IMG/VR virus record: IMGVR_UViG_3300030107_003753
Span: 1-33,411 of that record
DNA: 33,411 nt
Direction: 5' to 3' (one strand)
From: a virus
Position numbers and translations under genes: made by a program. Positions 14,968-22,926 of this stretch are shown piece by piece. Numbering within the stretch: the stretch's first letter is position 1; each line of letters opens with the position of its first letter. The notes below the pieces were generated by a model. The model searched no databases. It saw nothing but the letters and a program-made list of their open reading frames with translations, and was not told where the DNA came from.

Positions 14968-17204
14968 TATCTTCTTCCATCTGGTTTAAGATCAGCTTGA
15001 AAAGTTCCAAACCTCCAACTTTGTCCTGATCCTGTATTTTCTATTTTGATAGCGGCATACCTTCCTCGTGCTCTAGTACTAACAAATGTAGTAGAAGTGT
15101 CAATAGTAAAAGGACTATACGAAGCAGTGGTATTGGCTGCAGCGGGGAAAGGAGTAACCGATACATTAACTACTGCATTTCCTATTAAGTTTTTAAAGTT
15201 AGGTAAAAATCTACCCATAGATAAAAAGTATTCTCCAATACCTTGATCTGTTTGTAATGCAAAATCAAAAGATTCTACAAAAGAAGTTAAAGCTGTAGTA
15301 GATCCATCGGGATTAACTTGATCCGTTCCTATCTCGTGTTCAAAAAATACGGTTTTACCCAAGCCAGTTTCACCACCAATAACCGGGAACGTACCTGTAC
15401 CACTACTATCAAAAGCCGTTGCATAAGGTTTAGGATAAACTAAAGAATCAATCCAAGTTGTTCTAATTGAATTAGTATTAGTTCCTGTATACCAATTACC
15501 CATAGGGACTTGTTCATTTGTTTGACCATAATTATAAACTACATATCTATTATTAAAATCTGATCCTGAGGTTGGATACCACCACGTAACTTCGGTAAAT
15601 AGATTATTAATGCCTGCACAAATTTGTTGACCTTTTGTTGTATCAGCATCATCAAACACATAATCTTCTACACTACATGGTAAAGTATTAACTGTACCAT
15701 CAAAAGAAAAGAAACCATTATTAGACATCCAATAAGCAACACCATCTATTTCAATAGCTGCGTTCTGTCCAATTAATCCACAGTTCGTTCCTACTTGTTC
15801 AAATCCAAATGTAAACGGAGCACCTACAAATTTCATGGTGTATAAAGCATTATCCGTCCATACTAGAATGTTTTCTTTAGCAGAAATAGCTCCCATAATT
15901 TTAGTTCCATCTTGAAGTCTTTGAGAACCAGCTGTGTTAGTAGCTTCAATTGTATAAACATTTATATTTTCTTGTTCAGAAAATCTAATTAACAAATCTT
16001 CTTGAGAAGTAGGGGTACCAATCGTAGCTTCAGTTCCAAAATGAATTAAGTGTCTTGTTGTAGGAGATACTAAAGTTAATCTACTTGTGTCAGGGTTATT
16101 TGTTGTTTCAAAACTCGTTGTAAGTTGTGATGCTCTTGTTGATAATCTTGCCGCGATACCAGCATTCCATGTAAATGTTTTTCCATTAGCAATCGTTGCA
16201 ACTAAGACTTCTCCAAAACTACTTAACGACCAAAGCCCTGGTTCTAGAGTTGTAGTTGTAGCTACGACTGGATCACCCCAACCTGTCCAATCAGTTGACT
16301 GAGTAACCGTTGTTCCTAAAGCTGTGCTTGCCGGAGCTGTTGTTCCTGATTGTGATCTACTAGCCGTAGTTAAATCACCTGGAGCTGCGTCTGTATTTCC
16401 TGTGTAACTAATTATCTCAGAAGTAGCATCATAATTACCACTAGAAAAATTACCAATTAAAGCTTTACCACTTGTTGAAAAGTTTTGTGAATCAGCCAAA
16501 GGAATAGTTGCGTCCCCAGACACAATACCTGAATTCAAAGTACTTGTCGCAGAACCTTGAACTGTTCCACCAAATTGTCCTACACCATATCCATACCCAT
16601 ATGTTTGCGCCGCGGGCCCTACTCTCGCATAAGGTTTAACAGTACATGTTCCATTATTGTATGGACCAGGTCCTGCTTCTTGAGTTGGAGAGGTAACAGT
16701 AAAAGTAGTATTACTTGGAACAGTAATGACTTGATAAGGTTTATCTAAGAAATCCGCATTATCTAAATTTGAACCCGTGGGTTTAGTAAACGCAGAAAAA
16801 TATATAATGTCTCCTTCTTTAAAACCATGAAGGGTTGGGCCTGTATCAATTGTAATAGAAGTATTTGCTGTATTAGAAGTAACTGTAGAAGCTAATGCAA
16901 TTACAGCTCCAGTTGAATCTGTATCAAAAGGAGTAATGTCATGCAGCCCTCCTTCAAAATAACAAATTAAAAATTTGTCTGTTCCTAAAATTACATATCT
17001 GTTTCCAGATGTATCAACTAATGCATGTTGTTTTCTTGCTACTCCTACAATAGTATCCGGTAATAAAGATTGCCATCCTCCTACTTTTTCAGGAAGACCA
17101 TATCTAAATCTTACGTTATCAGAATCAACCCATCGACCTACTGCACCAACACGCGTGTCTTGTTTATCAACTCCCGGGGCAAATTTAATTTGTTGAAGAG
17201 CCAT
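14967..17204 (-). CDS. Tail nozzle/tubular-like protein (745 aa)
   Basis: The N-terminus, with APGVDKQDTRVGAVGRWVD and DNVRFRYGLPEKVGGWQSL, is typical of marine phage tail proteins that functionally match T7 gp12 or P22 gp10. The body is almost all beta, with many Thr/Ser/Asn-rich strands consistent with a beta-propeller-like ring. It includes WTDNALYTMKFVGAPFTFGF and GVAYWMSNNGFFSFDG near the middle. Residues of about 105-300 look like an inserted Thr/Gly-rich domain. The predicted role is forming the distal part of the short tail through which DNA passes. It lies downstream of fibre genes and upstream of the ejection-like genes. The call rests on fold-like pattern and context. Confidence 0.65.
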   Translation of the reverse strand: MALQQIKFAPGVDKQDTRVGAVGRWVDSDNVRFRYGLPEKVGGWQSLLPDTIVGVARKQHALVDTSGNRYVILGTDKFLICYFEGGLHDITPFDTDSTGAVIALASTVTSNTANTSITIDTGPTLHGFKEGDIIYFSAFTKPTGSNLDNADFLDKPYQVITVPSNTTFTVTSPTQEAGPGPYNNGTCTVKPYARVGPAAQTYGYGYGVGQFGGTVQGSATSTLNSGIVSGDATIPLADSQNFSTSGKALIGNFSSGNYDATSEIISYTGNTDAAPGDLTTASRSQSGTTAPASTALGTTVTQSTDWTGWGDPVVATTTTLEPGLWSLSSFGEVLVATIANGKTFTWNAGIAARLSTRASQLTTSFETTNNPDTSRLTLVSPTTRHLIHFGTEATIGTPTSQEDLLIRFSEQENINVYTIEATNTAGSQRLQDGTKIMGAISAKENILVWTDNALYTMKFVGAPFTFGFEQVGTNCGLIGQNAAIEIDGVAYWMSNNGFFSFDGTVNTLPCSVEDYVFDDADTTKGQQICAGINNLFTEVTWWYPTSGSDFNNRYVVYNYGQTNEQVPMGNWYTGTNTNSIRTTWIDSLVYPKPYATAFDSSGTGTFPVIGGETGLGKTVFFEHEIGTDQVNPDGSTTALTSFVESFDFALQTDQGIGEYFLSMGRFLPNFKNLIGNAVVNVSVTPFPAAANTTASYSPFTIDTSTTFVSTRARGRYAAIKIENTGSGQSWRFGTFQADLKPDGRR

Positions 17205-17214
17205 TAATTAGCTC

Positions 17215-17982
17215 CTATGTATTATTTGATTTTTGAATCCAACCTTTACCTGAAATATTAGTATATATAAAAGTAACAGATTGATTGTTTGTTTGTAAAT
17301 CTAAGTTAGCAGTTAAATTTTGATAGTTTAAACCATTAAAATTAACAACACATTTATTAGTTGCAAATCCATTTGACACTGAAGCATCCATAATAGTTAT
17401 TTCATCTCCCGCTACTGCGGCTGCAGGCATTACAATTGTTACCTGATTACTTTGAGTGTTTACAAAAACCTGATCTCCGGCTACAGCTGTATAAGAAGTT
17501 ACCGTGGCAGAATCAATCCCTACATGTCCTGATTTTAACATTCCTCCTAAAGTAGTTAAAGGAGTAGCTCCATTAGAAACCAATAACATATTAGCTTTTT
17601 GAGGAACTGGAACACTTGAAGCAGCACCAGTAGTTAAAACTGATAAAGTAAATAGATCAGTAGGATTGGCTCCTCTTGTAGTAGCGTCTTCAATTATATA
17701 AACTCTAGTTGCGTTTCCACCTGTTGTAGTAGCAGGCATAGTTAAAGTTGTGTTACCTGTTAAAGTTCCTGTTAATTTTAAATAAAGATGTTTACCATCC
17801 GCGGTCGACGATCCGTCGGCCAAGCTTAATGTTTGACTAGTACCTGTAATAGGTACTTCTAAAAAAGCAGTCGCTGCTTCTAAAACTTGTAAATTAGTAT
17901 TTTGAATAGTTCCCCATAGACCGGCTTTTTCACCTGTTGCTACGAGTTCTAATGATAAATCTGATGAATAAGTTGATGCCAT
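17215..17982 (-). CDS. Tail fibre-like protein with shared beta module (255 aa)
   Basis: The opening STYSSDLSLELVATGEKAGL then WGTIQNTNL is a recurring N-terminal attachment segment of marine phage fibres. The C-terminal part, residues of about 163-255 (SYTAVAGDQVFVNT ... GKGWIQKS), matches the beta module in the three Gly-rich proteins at 21461-25787 (FTAANGEGYFADT ... EGWKNIQ). This protein has no Gly-rich adhesin part, so it may be a short fibre or a structural collar sharing the module. It lies between the nozzle gene and a 159-aa repeat protein. No peptidase or depolymerase motif was found. Confidence 0.65.
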   Translation of the reverse strand: MASTYSSDLSLELVATGEKAGLWGTIQNTNLQVLEAATAFLEVPITGTSQTLSLADGSSTADGKHLYLKLTGTLTGNTTLTMPATTTGGNATRVYIIEDATTRGANPTDLFTLSVLTTGAASSVPVPQKANMLLVSNGATPLTTLGGMLKSGHVGIDSATVTSYTAVAGDQVFVNTQSNQVTIVMPAAAVAGDEITIMDASVSNGFATNKCVVNFNGLNYQNLTANLDLQTNNQSVTFIYTNISGKGWIQKSNNT

Positions 17983-17986
17983 AATT

Positions 17987-18466
17987 TTAATAAGGAACTA
18001 TTGGTTTCCAAACCATTGTTGCTCCTGGTATAATTTCATTCCACGTTATAATTCCAGTTTCATTTGTTCTTAATGTTAATGGAACTCCTGTAACATTTAC
18101 TACTGCGTTACCTGTAACCACTATACCACTCGCTGTACGTAACGTCAATTGGTTTTGAAGGCCTGTTGGATTGATAACAGCACTACCTGAAGCGGCAGCT
18201 GTAGCGTCCATTGTGCCTAAAGTTAATGGTACTTTAAGATCTGTATCAGGAACAACTGCTGTCCCTTCAATAGTGAAAGTACCTATTTGAGCGGTTCTTA
18301 ACTCTAAAGGATCTGGAGAAACTACAACATTAATTACAGTTGTCTCTATTCCAACAGGACCAACCGTTAAGTTTAAAGGTATCCCAACAGGATTAACAAT
18401 AACATCCCCCAAGAATGGAGAACTTGCAAATGGTTGTGCTGAAAATGCGTCTTGTCCTAGTAACAT
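17987..18466 (-). CDS. Beta-repeat virion protein (159 aa)
   Basis: After a short lead (LLGQDAFSAQPFASSPFLG), the protein is made of about four imperfect repeats of 25-35 residues. Each carries a V-x-P/V-x-G then L-x-L-R/T strand pair, for example VIVNPVGIPLNLTVG, VVVSPDPLELRTAQIG, AVINPTGLQNQLTLRTASG and AVVNVTGVPLTLRTNETG. It ends WNEIIPGATMVWKPIVPY. The repeats suggest a beta-solenoid-like or stacked-strand fibre piece. It begins just after a long hairpin at 18476-18521. It has no known enzymatic signature. Similar proteins recur in marine phages as virion components of unknown position. Confidence 0.6.
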   Translation of the reverse strand: MLLGQDAFSAQPFASSPFLGDVIVNPVGIPLNLTVGPVGIETTVINVVVSPDPLELRTAQIGTFTIEGTAVVPDTDLKVPLTLGTMDATAAASGSAVINPTGLQNQLTLRTASGIVVTGNAVVNVTGVPLTLRTNETGIITWNEIIPGATMVWKPIVPY

Positions 18467-18475
18467 ATATAATCC

Positions 18476-18521
18476 TTAGAAGGAGACAGGGGGTATGTGG
18501 TGGTGCCCTGCCTCCATCTAA
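18476..18521 (-). promoter_or_regulatory. 16-bp RNA hairpin between oxygenase cluster and fibre genes
   Basis: On the minus strand the arms TTAGATGGAGGCAGGG and CCCTGTCTCCTTCTAA pair over 16 positions with a 14-nt loop. The only imperfections are one G-U pair and one U-U mismatch. On the plus-strand transcript the same two positions would be A-C and A-A mismatches, so the fold favours the minus-strand RNA, the transcribed one here. No U-tract follows, so it is not a standard terminator. It sits just ahead of the ribosome-binding site (AAGG) of the 159-aa gene. RNase processing or translational control are options. Confidence 0.55.
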
Positions 18522-18529
18522 GAATTATA

Positions 18530-19186
18530 TCATCGTTTAAACCAAGATGGAAGTCCTAAATGAGGGCGCTTATCGAACATATTATCTTTAGCTCCCGGAG
18601 TTTTTCTATTATTATAGTGAAGAAATACTTGTACACATTCTTTACCTTTAAATTTTTCTCTCCAATGCTCTAGCTCACATCCAGAATAAACCAGCATATC
18701 TCCTGGTTTTAAATCTACTTTAAGACCTTTGGTATTATCTGATACATATCCTTCACCTGGTTTGATACCACCTTTTTTAGGATTTGGTTCTAAATATATA
18801 GGCCAATCATCACCACCAAGATTCATAGTCGTAGATATCTCACAACTAAATCTATCTTTGTGCCTTTTTAAAACATCACCTTTTTTATATATTCTTGCAT
18901 AGGTATATGCAGGATATAATTTTAATCCTGTTACCTTTTCCATTTCTGGTTGACATTTTAACATTAAGGTTTCCATAGCTATATTTGCATATTGAGAATA
19001 AGTATCTGGTATCTGTTCGTTTTGGTTTTCGTAATGACCTATAATAGTTTCAAAAGGAGAAAAATATCGAGCTGCTTTACAAGTATCATATACGTGCTTT
19101 TGCATACAAAAATAATTTCTAACAAAAGCTGCCAGGTCTTTTGATATGGCTTGACGGATAATTGTATATTTTTTCTTTTTAAACAT
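18530..19186 (-). CDS. 2OG-Fe(II) oxygenase-like protein, prolyl-hydroxylase type (218 aa)
   Basis: The double-stranded beta-helix core shows RHKDRF with H109-x-D111 as first two iron ligands. It then has PGDMLVYSGCELEH with H174 as the third, and a closing strand VQVFLHY. The 2-oxoglutarate-binding basic residue is probably K182, less clear than in the neighbour at 19813. The pattern is that of 2OG-Fe(II) dioxygenases that hydroxylate proteins or small molecules. The C-terminal 25 residues (AKDNMFDKRPHLGLPSWF is part) are extra. It is the last of four consecutive cupin-like genes and overlaps the preceding one by 8 bases. The substrate is unknown. Confidence 0.75.
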   Translation of the reverse strand: MFKKKKYTIIRQAISKDLAAFVRNYFCMQKHVYDTCKAARYFSPFETIIGHYENQNEQIPDTYSQYANIAMETLMLKCQPEMEKVTGLKLYPAYTYARIYKKGDVLKRHKDRFSCEISTTMNLGGDDWPIYLEPNPKKGGIKPGEGYVSDNTKGLKVDLKPGDMLVYSGCELEHWREKFKGKECVQVFLHYNNRKTPGAKDNMFDKRPHLGLPSWFKR

Positions 19187-19811
19187 CTTTAACTATTTCT
19201 TTTGGTACAGCTTGTATGTTCCAATGTATAAATCTAAATGGTTCTATACCAAAGTCGACTGCATATTCGTGTTCTAAATAACCTGGAAATATAACTAATG
19301 TTCCCGGTTGTGGACGTAAATGAAAGTGTTCATGACCTGGCCAGATACCTTTTAAATCTGGTTTCATTTTTAATTTTGTACATCTTGCACCAGTTTTGGG
19401 TTCGTGAAATACAGGATAAGAAGTTTTATCACTACATTTTAAAAAATAAAAACCAGATACGTGTTGGTTCCAATGTATGTGTGCTGAATGGTGACCACCA
19501 CCTTTTTTAGCAAACTCTTGTACCCACATTTCAGAGAAAAGAGTTTGATATTGTGACATATCATAACCTTGATGATCTAGATATTCCCAAGATTTTTGAC
19601 CAATGTAGTTTCTAAAATCTAAAAAATCATTGTCATTTGTAAGTGGTGTGGAGTGGTATGATCTCCCAAAATCTCCCCATTGTTTTATATGTTCTTTTTC
19701 TCTTTTACGAGCATCACTAATATATTTATTAGAAGCTTTGTTTAATGATTTTACAAACTCGGGTTTGTGTTCTGACCAAATGACCGTCTTAAAGTAATTA
19801 TTTATATACAT
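19179..19811 (-). CDS. 2OG-Fe(II) oxygenase-like protein, Oxy_5 type (210 aa)
   Basis: After an N-terminal helical half with SEMWVQEFAKKGGGHHSAH, the core shows HIHWNQHVSGFYFLK, the H-x-H ... SG-x-Y-x-L pattern of the putative 2OG-Fe(II) oxygenase group (PF13759-like). It then has LVIFPGYLEHEY with H181 as distal iron ligand, and R193 in PFRFIHWN as likely 2-oxoglutarate contact. The second ligand position reads H113-W-N115, so the usual Asp is not clear. Activity should be regarded as probable rather than certain. It overlaps the 218-aa gene by 8 bases and starts 1 base after the 211-aa gene. Similar genes occur in cyanophages and other marine phages, substrate unknown. Confidence 0.75.
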   Translation of the reverse strand: MYINNYFKTVIWSEHKPEFVKSLNKASNKYISDARKREKEHIKQWGDFGRSYHSTPLTNDNDFLDFRNYIGQKSWEYLDHQGYDMSQYQTLFSEMWVQEFAKKGGGHHSAHIHWNQHVSGFYFLKCSDKTSYPVFHEPKTGARCTKLKMKPDLKGIWPGHEHFHLRPQPGTLVIFPGYLEHEYAVDFGIEPFRFIHWNIQAVPKEIVKDV

Positions 19812-19812
19812 A

Positions 19813-20448
19813 CTATTTAAATGGATCTCCTAAATGCCATACGACAAGTGAGTATCTCGTTCCTCTCATTACTGGTTTGACTCTATGCCACAAATGTGAA
19901 GGAAATACTACGATAGAGCCTTTAGGTAATATTTCTTTTACTTGTCTTATATGTTTACTTTCATCTCTCATATGAGGATCGTAGTTTCTAAAATCAAATT
20001 CTAATTCACCACCTTTATATTCTGAACCATCTGTTAACTGACAAGTCATAGATAATTTTCTAACTTTACCATTAGTAGGATCATCTTTTTTTCTTTGATA
20101 AGGTTTATCCCAACTATCACAATGCCAATCATAGTATTGATTTAATTTATATTTTGTAAACTGACAAGCCTCAGACCAATCCCATTGAAAATTCCACCCA
20201 GCATTTTTATTCGCCATACGAACATATGGATGTAATTCTTTATATATCCAAGTCTCGCTTAACCAAACTAAATCTGATTTTCTTTTTCTTTGAATGTTTT
20301 TAACATCCTCTTTAGACAATTTTGGTTTATCAAATCCTCCAGTTCGCGCTATACTTTCTTCTTTAGATAATGCATATTTAATAACATCATCACAAAATTT
20401 AGGAGTTAACACTCCACTAAAATACCAAAAGTAATTAGATAAATTCAT
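19813..20448 (-). CDS. 2OG-Fe(II) oxygenase, PKHD/P4H-like (211 aa)
   Basis: This is the clearest enzyme of the cluster. YYDWHCDSWD gives H109-x-D111, VVFPSHLWHRV gives distal H188, and R198 in GTRYSLVVW is the expected 2-oxoglutarate anchor. Between them LSMTCQLTDGSEYKGGELEF is the conserved strand pair of PiuC/PKHD-type hydroxylases. The expected reaction is 2-oxoglutarate- and O2-dependent hydroxylation of a protein or small substrate. The N-terminal 80 residues are helical. It overlaps the upstream 167-aa gene by 14 bases and is followed after 1 base by the next oxygenase, so all are translated from one message. Confidence 0.85.
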   Translation of the reverse strand: MNLSNYFWYFSGVLTPKFCDDVIKYALSKEESIARTGGFDKPKLSKEDVKNIQRKRKSDLVWLSETWIYKELHPYVRMANKNAGWNFQWDWSEACQFTKYKLNQYYDWHCDSWDKPYQRKKDDPTNGKVRKLSMTCQLTDGSEYKGGELEFDFRNYDPHMRDESKHIRQVKEILPKGSIVVFPSHLWHRVKPVMRGTRYSLVVWHLGDPFK

Positions 20449-20938
20449 AAGTTGTAGTCAAAATAAAGTTTAAAGAATCTGGTTGAGTGTTAGTGATGTA
20501 ATACATCTGTGTAGAAGGGAACATAATAAATTTATTATTTTCTAAAGGTATGTCCCAACTTCTTCCCGCTCTTCTGTTCTGATCATAGTGTATTCGAACG
20601 CTGCAGTCTTTAACATTGACTCCATAAAGAAAAGTATAATCAGGAGAATGTCTAAGATCGACGGGATCAATATTTAATAAAGGAATAGAAATTTCTTTGG
20701 GTTTATAAGCATTACCCCACGTTTCTTTATTCACTAAAGTAAAACCGTGTTCTAAATTTATATGTTCTCGCACATATGTAGTTAGTTTGTCCCACTCTTT
20801 TGAGAATGGAAATTTAGAATCGTTAATTTGTGATGATAAAATATCGGATTGAAGTTTGTCTCGGTCTATTTCAAAACCTTTAGGCATATCTATAGTGCCG
20901 TAATGTAAATCTATTTCAGATAATACTTTCTTGTGCAT
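20435..20938 (-). CDS. Degenerate cupin-like (DSBH) protein, distal His replaced (167 aa)
   Basis: The C-terminal half has the strand order of its downstream neighbours: SVRIHYDQN with H117-x-D119, then NNKFIMFPSTQMYYIT and SLNFILTTTYEF. Aligning FPSTQMY with FPSHLWH and FPGYLEH of the next two proteins puts Y146 where the third iron ligand His should be. It also has no obvious 2-oxoglutarate Arg. It may be a non-catalytic partner or use another chemistry. The N-terminal 80 residues include FPFSKEWDKLTTYVREHIN, as in marine phage homologues (from memory). It is the first of four adjacent genes and overlaps the next by 14 bases. Confidence 0.6.
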   Translation of the reverse strand: MHKKVLSEIDLHYGTIDMPKGFEIDRDKLQSDILSSQINDSKFPFSKEWDKLTTYVREHINLEHGFTLVNKETWGNAYKPKEISIPLLNIDPVDLRHSPDYTFLYGVNVKDCSVRIHYDQNRRAGRSWDIPLENNKFIMFPSTQMYYITNTQPDSLNFILTTTYEFI

Positions 20939-20956
20939 ACCACATACCTTTTTAAT

Positions 20957-21412
20957 TTATGCTAATTGATCTGTCAAGTCCCAAGACTGGCCGGCTTCAT
21001 TCCAAACATAATACCATCTATGAGTATGGGCATCATTTTGAGATTGTTGTTCGGCTGTTAATGCAGGAGCATCACCAATTGGTGATTTCCAAGATGCAGT
21101 TGTATTATCTTTTACCCAAGATGTATAAGGTTGTTTAGACCAGAAAATGTTGTTATCTTCGTCCCAACTCATTCCTATACCTGCATAATTACCTCTTAAT
21201 GCTTTTGAGTTATCACCAGAGCTATGTTGATTACCGTGTGTATTGTAAGATGTTTGAATCCACATTTGTGCAGGCCAATTATTATGTCTCTCTAAATATT
21301 GTTGTCCTACTTTTTCATCTTCAACACCATCAGCATTTAACATATCTTTATTATCAAGTGTTAGTACTTGAATAACTTTTCCGTTCATTCCTATTTTTGC
21401 AAAGTGTGCCAT
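20957..21412 (-). CDS. Conserved marine-phage protein (151 aa)
   Basis: It starts AHFAKIGMNGKVIQVLTLDN, a pattern found at the start of a protein common in cyanophages and other marine phages. It continues with QTSYNTHGNQHSSGDNS, GNYAGIGMSWDEDNNIFW and PYTSWVKDN. A short C-terminal part is Trp- and His-rich (THRWYYVWNEAGQSWDL). No catalytic motif or membrane segment was seen. It lies directly downstream of the three Gly-rich fibre genes, so a role in fibre attachment or assembly is likely by context. The start at 21412 has an AGGAG-like sequence a few bases upstream. Confidence 0.6.
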   Translation of the reverse strand: MAHFAKIGMNGKVIQVLTLDNKDMLNADGVEDEKVGQQYLERHNNWPAQMWIQTSYNTHGNQHSSGDNSKALRGNYAGIGMSWDEDNNIFWSKQPYTSWVKDNTTASWKSPIGDAPALTAEQQSQNDAHTHRWYYVWNEAGQSWDLTDQLA

Positions 21413-21460
21413 ATGTTTCTCCTTATATATTAATTTTAAATTTGTGTAAATACATAAATA

Positions 21461-22924
21461 TTATTGATATTTATATCTTATTACTACTATTCCAGAACCA
21501 CCTGAACCACCTGCATTTGGCGGTCCTCCGTGGTCTCCACCTCCACCGCCACCTGTATTAATTTTTGCATCCATTGATGAGGGGTTGGCAGTATGTACTC
21601 CGCACCCGCCACCACCTGCTCCACCTGATCCATTGTTTGAACTTGGTGGTTGAATACTTCCTCCTCCACCACCTGAAAAATATCTTACTGAAGGGCTTGG
21701 CCCTGGAGTTCCAATTTGAGCGCTTGGAGTTGGACTTGGCGCTGGCATTGTAGTTAAATTAATTGCTGTCCCCGCACCATCTCCACCGTCTCCAGCAGAT
21801 GATCCACCTGATGCAGTTTGACCAACAGCTGTTGCTCCGCCACCTCCACCCGCAGTATAAGTTGGCTGGGCTGCAGTTCCACCATCCATACCTTGTACAG
21901 GATTTGTTGCTGGATCATTACCTGATCCTCCAACTCTTGTTGGACCAGGAGCAGGTACGGGACCCGCACCTCCGCCACCACCAGAACCTCCGCTACCTCC
22001 CGGCTGAGTAGGTCCGCACGGAATACCACCACCGCCAAAACCACCACCAGTTGATGTAATTGTGGAAAAACTTGAATCTCCACCTTTAGTACCACCAGTA
22101 TTACAACCTCCCGAACCACCTCCACCAACTACAATTGCATAAGGAGTTGCTGAAACTGGTAACGCTACAGCGGGACTTGCACCTCTTGGGGAAGCCGTAT
22201 AACATCCTGAAGCTGTTCCTGGAGATTCTCTAAATCCTCCTCCACCACCGCCGCCGCCTGCGTGAGCACCGCCACCGCCACCACCAGCTACTACCATATA
22301 ATCTACTGTACTTGAACCTGATACATTTCCTGCACAGGATACCACAAAAGTACCAGGACTAAAAAAAGTATGAATTTTATAATTTCCACACGTAGTAATA
22401 CAACCACCTGTTGCTGCTACATATGCTGGTGTAGGGGCATCACTTTGATTTCCTGAATCTGTTACAATCCATCCTTTGGTTACATCTACATAAACTAATG
22501 TTACTGCTACTCCATCTGTTGATAAAATTGCATTAGTTGCTATTCCACCAATTTTAAGGCTGTTTCTATTTAATGTACAATTAGCTGTATTAAAATTATT
22601 AGCATAATCAGCAACTCCAATTACATCCCCCGCTGCCGGGGCTGCAGGTAAAGTTACTTCTACTGCTCCTGTTGTTGCTGTGTCTACAAAATATCCAACA
22701 CCTGCTGTTGCTGTAAAATCTACTGTTTTAATTGATGATACATCCCAGTTAACTGCACCTGTTGCGCCGAAACCTGTTGCTGTTCCAGAGTTTGTTATTG
22801 TTGCACCAGATGCTATTGTTATAGTACCACCACTAGGAAGATTAAATGTATCTCCACTATCTCCTAATGTGGTTGTACCGCACGTTACTCTTGGACTAAT
22901 TTTATTTACTTTTATTTCACTCAT
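21461..22924 (-). CDS. Gly-rich tail fibre/adhesin, third paralogue (487 aa)
   Basis: Residues 1-55 form a repetitive beta segment starting SEIKVNKISPRVTCGTTTL. The beta module (SSIKTVDFTATAGVGYFVDT ... KGWIV) spans about 63-153. A linker with three cysteines leads to IHTFFSPGTFVVS and VDYMVVAGGGGGG near 184-218. Residues 213-475 are dominated by Gly runs with Pro-Ser spacers (PAPSPTPSAQIGTPGPSPSV is one). The end is GSGIVVIRYKYQ. This matches glycine-rich fibre tips thought to pack as polyglycine-II helices with host-recognition loops at their ends, as in T4-like Gp38 adhesins. It should sit at the fibre tip. It is third in the transcribed order of three tandem copies. Confidence 0.75.
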   Translation of the reverse strand: MSEIKVNKISPRVTCGTTTLGDSGDTFNLPSGGTITIASGATITNSGTATGFGATGAVNWDVSSIKTVDFTATAGVGYFVDTATTGAVEVTLPAAPAAGDVIGVADYANNFNTANCTLNRNSLKIGGIATNAILSTDGVAVTLVYVDVTKGWIVTDSGNQSDAPTPAYVAATGGCITTCGNYKIHTFFSPGTFVVSCAGNVSGSSTVDYMVVAGGGGGGAHAGGGGGGGGFRESPGTASGCYTASPRGASPAVALPVSATPYAIVVGGGGSGGCNTGGTKGGDSSFSTITSTGGGFGGGGIPCGPTQPGGSGGSGGGGGAGPVPAPGPTRVGGSGNDPATNPVQGMDGGTAAQPTYTAGGGGGATAVGQTASGGSSAGDGGDGAGTAINLTTMPAPSPTPSAQIGTPGPSPSVRYFSGGGGGSIQPPSSNNGSGGAGGGGCGVHTANPSSMDAKINTGGGGGGDHGGPPNAGGSGGSGIVVIRYKYQ

Positions 22925-22926
22925 AA

